Assembly (NCBI GenBank): GCA_020632595.1
Contig: JACKFF010000001.1
Span: 682,001-746,000 of the forward strand
Reading direction: 5' to 3'
Length of the DNA: 64,000 nt
From: Nitrospiraceae bacterium
GTDB lineage: Bacteria; Nitrospirota; Nitrospiria; Nitrospirales; UBA8639
Positions 61,242-64,000 of the stretch are shown here, piece after piece. The notes under the pieces are model-generated. The model saw only the letters and a list, made by a program, of their open reading frames with translations, did no database searches and had not been told where the DNA came from. How positions within the stretch are numbered: the stretch's first letter is position 1; each line of letters opens with the position of its first letter. Both the position numbers and the translations under genes were made by a program.

Positions 61242-62135
61242 ATGGCGTTGAGGCGCAAAGGACCCACATCCCAACAACCTCACTCACGCACGAGGCGCAA
61301 GCGTGGGCTAACATTTACCCTGCTCTGGGGTTTCGCTCGTCAGGGGTGGCGTGTGCTCCGCGCGGTCATGAGGGGGGTGCTGGCCTCCCACCCGATCGTT
61401 CGGGTCGTCCTGATTCCGACCCTCCTTTTTCTGCTGTGGCTCGGCGTCAATTGGGCTTTTCATACGTTCCATAAACCCACCGAAATTTTCTTTCCCTTAG
61501 ATCAATCACTCAACAAGCACCCGGTTCAAACCTGGAAAGAATACGAATCGCTTTTTCGTGAGCATGCGACCGCGGTCATCACTCCGGAGTTTCTGGCTGC
61601 GCTGGCGCAGGTCGAGGGTGGAGGAAATCCTGTGGCGCGGACCTACTGGCGGTGGCAACTAACGTGGAATCCTTTAGAGCTGTTTAAACCGGCGTCGAGC
61701 GCGGTTGGCATGTACCAGATTACCGACGGGACCTTCAGCGAGGCGAAGCGCTTGTGCATCCACGATCATGAGGTAGTCGAAGACGGCCCGTGGCACGATT
61801 GGGAATCGTGCTGGTTCAACAGTCTCTACACCAGGATCCTGCCGAGCCATGCCATCGAGTTGACGGCGGCGCTGCTCGATCGCCAAGTCACCCAGACGTT
61901 GGGACCGAAGCGGATCGGCAAGGTGACGCTCCAGCGGAAGCAGGATCTGGCCGCCGTGATTCATCTCTGTGGAGCGGGAGCCGGCCGCGCCTATGCCGCA
62001 CGTGGGCTTAAGCTGACCCGTCACCAACGGTGCGGCGACCACGACGTCAGCGACTACCTGGCACGCATCAATGAGTTGAAGTTCGAGTTTTCCAAGCCGG
62101 CGGCAGGAGACAAAACAATCCGACAGGGGCGTTAA
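61242..62135 (+). CDS. Membrane-anchored SLT-like lytic transglycosylase protein
   Basis: The 297-residue product has a basic N-terminus, one membrane helix (about 52-72) and an outer domain like soluble lytic transglycosylases. That domain has FLAALAQVEGGGNPVA with the likely catalytic Glu, then SSAVGMYQITDGTF and a LCGAGAGRAYA segment. It would cut peptidoglycan glycan strands. The family match is partial, so the enzymatic activity is inferred. Confidence 0.75.
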   Translation: MALRRKGPTSQQPHSRTRRKRGLTFTLLWGFARQGWRVLRAVMRGVLASHPIVRVVLIPTLLFLLWLGVNWAFHTFHKPTEIFFPLDQSLNKHPVQTWKEYESLFREHATAVITPEFLAALAQVEGGGNPVARTYWRWQLTWNPLELFKPASSAVGMYQITDGTFSEAKRLCIHDHEVVEDGPWHDWESCWFNSLYTRILPSHAIELTAALLDRQVTQTLGPKRIGKVTLQRKQDLAAVIHLCGAGAGRAYAARGLKLTRHQRCGDHDVSDYLARINELKFEFSKPAAGDKTIRQGR

Positions 62136-62381
62136 AAACCGTTATAGGAGAAAGATCTACACTCTACTATTCAGACATTGGAGGAAGATATTGGATGGAC
62201 AGCCGGTCCTCAACTTACAGTCCACAAAAGAGAATCGGTGCCCAGGTCGAAAATCCCACTGCTCTGCGAGATCCTTCGTGGAACTTGTCCTGAGTTTTGC
62301 CGAAGGGGTCAGGATGAAAACTTTTCAGACCTTGGTCTATTGTTGGTAACACACACTTGGCACGGCTTTCGTTCCTGACAG

Positions 62382-62569
62382 ACGCCTGCCGGCTGGCCCA
62401 AGGGAGGGACGCTTTACTCAGCGGGCGGGCCTTGTTTGAGCCCTGCGAGTTGGACCGCTCTCTTAAGACTGGCGTACGTTCGCTCTCCTAAGGCCAGACG
62501 GGGCGTCAATGGTTTTGGGTCCTTTTGCCGAAACAAAAGGGCCTCGCCTGCCGGGGCGAAACCCGGCAC
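62382..62569 (+). repeat. ~187-bp dispersed repeat, copy 2
   Basis: It matches copy 1 in the same orientation over its length with many base changes. The hairpin arm is kept with changed pairs (GTCCTTTTG against CAAAAGGGC). It lies between the SLT gene and the SLOG-like gene. A smaller CCTTCG/CGAAGG inverted repeat lies just upstream. Confidence 0.75.
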
Positions 62570-62923
62570 TTCGCGAACATTCAAGAAACTCCTGGATGGT
62601 GAATTGTGTATACAATCAGGAATGTCCGCTTTGACCACACCGTAAATGCCTTGAACTAAGATTAGAGCGTGGACCGTCTTCATCATTCTGATCTTACCTG
62701 CACATCCCTTCGTTCGTTGATTCTGTGATTCGTTTTATTGCCGGCACGCATTAGGTGATCATTCCGAAAATTCTACTCCTGCCAAAGGTTAGGAGGTATT
62801 AGACCGGGAGATTGACTTCGTGTTCGCCATTTCCCATTCATATCGCCTCAGGAGTATTCGTGCAGGTGAACCAGCGTTTTTCAGTCTCACTGTTCTCCAC
62901 TACGATCATATGAGGAACGTCGG
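62570..62923. other. Intergenic stretch after repeat copy 2
   Basis: No gene or clear regulatory signal is seen. Confidence 0.4.
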
Positions 62924-63544
62924 TTAAAGAGTCCGGGTGTCGATCCATGTGACGTTTCCGGTTCGTCGTTTCACTTCCGCATACATATGCGCGGTACCGC
63001 CTTTTCCATCACCTCCGCCTCCATCCCACAAACAAATGAAGTGCACCTTCTCCACCCCGTACCCTAATGCAGTGTGAAGCAGCCAGAGATTGCACCGTTC
63101 ATACGGATCGACACCTTCGGGAAGTGGGCCAAGGTGCTCGGGGGCCGAGTGGATTGCGGTCGTGAGCCTGGCTTTGGCGGCCACATACCTATCGCGCCAG
63201 ACTTCGCCTCTACAGATGACAGACTTTTGAATAAATTCCGGCTCGTGGAACGGTTGCATCCACTTTATGATTACCTTGCGTTGCTGACAGGCCTCCGTGA
63301 ACAAAAGGTCGCCTCCACAGGCACCTTGCGTAAGTGCAAGATCATCAGGGCCTGCGCCCAGTTGGTCTAAGACCGCGGCGATTTTCTGTGCCGCCACGGC
63401 TTCTTTATCCCTTGGAAAACGCGGAGGGTGTCTTCCCGGGGCATCGATCATATGCCCGCTAAAGAGCAAAACGTGCCGGGGCTGCCGCTGATCTTCAGGC
63501 TCCACAACCTGGTGTCTTGCGGGGTCAAGATTGGCTTTACCCAT
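62924..63544 (-). CDS. SLOG/Rossmann-like protein of unknown function
   Basis: The 206-residue product has a Rossmann-like start (RHVLLFSGHMIDAPGR), then IAAVLDQLGAGPDDL and the loop TQGACGGDLLFTEACQQR, then a helix and a late VEKVHFICLWDGGGGDGKGG. The Gly-rich loops resemble SLOG-type nucleotide-ligand domains found near TIR and TPR signalling proteins, but the family is not proved by eye. A purine-rich stretch upstream may be the ribosome site. Confidence 0.6.
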   Translation of the reverse strand: MGKANLDPARHQVVEPEDQRQPRHVLLFSGHMIDAPGRHPPRFPRDKEAVAAQKIAAVLDQLGAGPDDLALTQGACGGDLLFTEACQQRKVIIKWMQPFHEPEFIQKSVICRGEVWRDRYVAAKARLTTAIHSAPEHLGPLPEGVDPYERCNLWLLHTALGYGVEKVHFICLWDGGGGDGKGGTAHMYAEVKRRTGNVTWIDTRTL

Positions 63545-63635
63545 GTTTGTCTGATTTCCCTTGTCCTGTGTGATTGCCGCTGTATCGGATTCGCTGAGAA
63601 ACCTGTCAGTGCGAGAAGCCTTTCTGGGAAATGTT

Positions 63636-64000
63636 TTATTGTTGGACTTGCTGTTGCGCTTGACCGTGACCTTTTGGGAAGGATTGTGGCTTAATCAAGA
63701 ATATCCCATCGCGAATGGTCAACAAAACCGCTGAGACCCGCGGCTCGGCATGCACCACTCGGTTCAGTTCTTGAATGGCCGCCGTATTGGTATCCGGAGC
63801 AGGATGTGTCAGCACATCTCCATTCCACAGAACATTATCAATGAGAATGACGCCTTGATCCGATATCAACTCTAATGCCTGACGAAAATAATTCACATAG
63901 TTGGCTTTGTCGGCATCGATGAAGATCAGGTCAAACCTTCCAGTCACTGTCGCCATCGTTTCCATGGCGGGACCGAGGCGGAGATGAATCTTAGAACCAT
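63636..64000 (-). CDS. CCoA-type O-methyltransferase, N-terminus cut by window edge
   Basis: The minus-strand frame enters at the right edge and reads GSKIHLRLGPAMETM, then FDLIFIDADKANYVNYF and ILIDNVLWNGDV. These are the SAM and metal-binding loops of the caffeoyl-CoA O-methyltransferase-type family (COG4122). About 121 C-terminal residues are seen of a usual ~220. An inner ATG at 63965 is not the real start because conserved residues continue before it. Substrate unknown. Confidence 0.88.
   Translation of the reverse strand, partial: GSKIHLRLGPAMETMATVTGRFDLIFIDADKANYVNYFRQALELISDQGVILIDNVLWNGDVLTHPAPDTNTAAIQELNRVVHAEPRVSAVLLTIRDGIFLIKPQSFPKGHGQAQQQVQQ

Noticed and set aside
62414..62686. 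90-codon minus-strand frame
   Set aside because: It lies over dispersed repeat copy 2 and resembles no protein.

Overview
The window looks like ordinary chromosome of a Gram-negative bacterium with middling GC content. The best guess is the Nitrospirota, close to Nitrospira. This is inferred from the long cluster rho-rpmE-prfA-prmC-murA-hisG..hisIE-HIT-dnaG, the alginate-export-type porin, class II (B12-dependent) ribonucleotide reductase, CstA and many lipoproteins. No nitrite oxidoreductase or 16S rRNA gene is present to settle it.

Layout. 1-3.6 kb: the start of an HDOD signalling gene (cut by the window edge), then two tandem tRNA methylthiotransferases, mtaB-miaB. 3.8-5.5 kb: a KtrB/TrkH potassium channel subunit and a small membrane protein. 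5.9-9.9 kb: nrdJ, preceded by a tandem NrdR-box promoter and followed by a strong terminator. 10.3-13.1 kb: a J-domain protein without the HPD motif, a cupin and a secreted FGE-like protein. 13.5-15.2 kb: tRNA-Glu, RNase P RNA, a coiled-coil/zinc-ribbon protein and tRNA-Ile2. 15.3-29.3 kb: a nearly continuous minus-strand run from rho to dnaG holding most of histidine biosynthesis plus cell-wall and translation genes. 29.4-36.9 kb: small conserved proteins, CstA, YajQ and three lipoproteins. 36.9-38.9 kb: a gene-poor stretch with a decayed DUF3047 gene, a 191-bp mobile repeat and a short Rhs-like relic. 39-45 kb: porin with a sigma-54-like promoter, two TatA/B proteins, a MidA-type methyltransferase and small envelope proteins. 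45-50.4 kb: uvrB, a RelE/Phd toxin-antitoxin pair, hemerythrin and formate-THF ligase. 50.7-58 kb: a secreted EEP phosphatase/nuclease, a stand-alone GHKL ATPase, a CDF metal transporter, YdjM and a CocE-type hydrolase. 58-64 kb: an accessory region with a HigB/HigA-like pair, a frameshifted SIR2-TPR protein, an SLT-like protein, a SLOG-like protein and an O-methyltransferase cut by the window end.

The main unexpected structures are a 191-bp MITE-like repeat (three copies, each flanked by short direct repeats), a second ~187-bp dispersed repeat (two copies) with a compensated hairpin, the SIR2-TPR gene broken by a one-base deletion inside 129-bp tandem repeats, and the DUF3047 pseudogene. No CRISPR array, integrase or intact transposase was seen.
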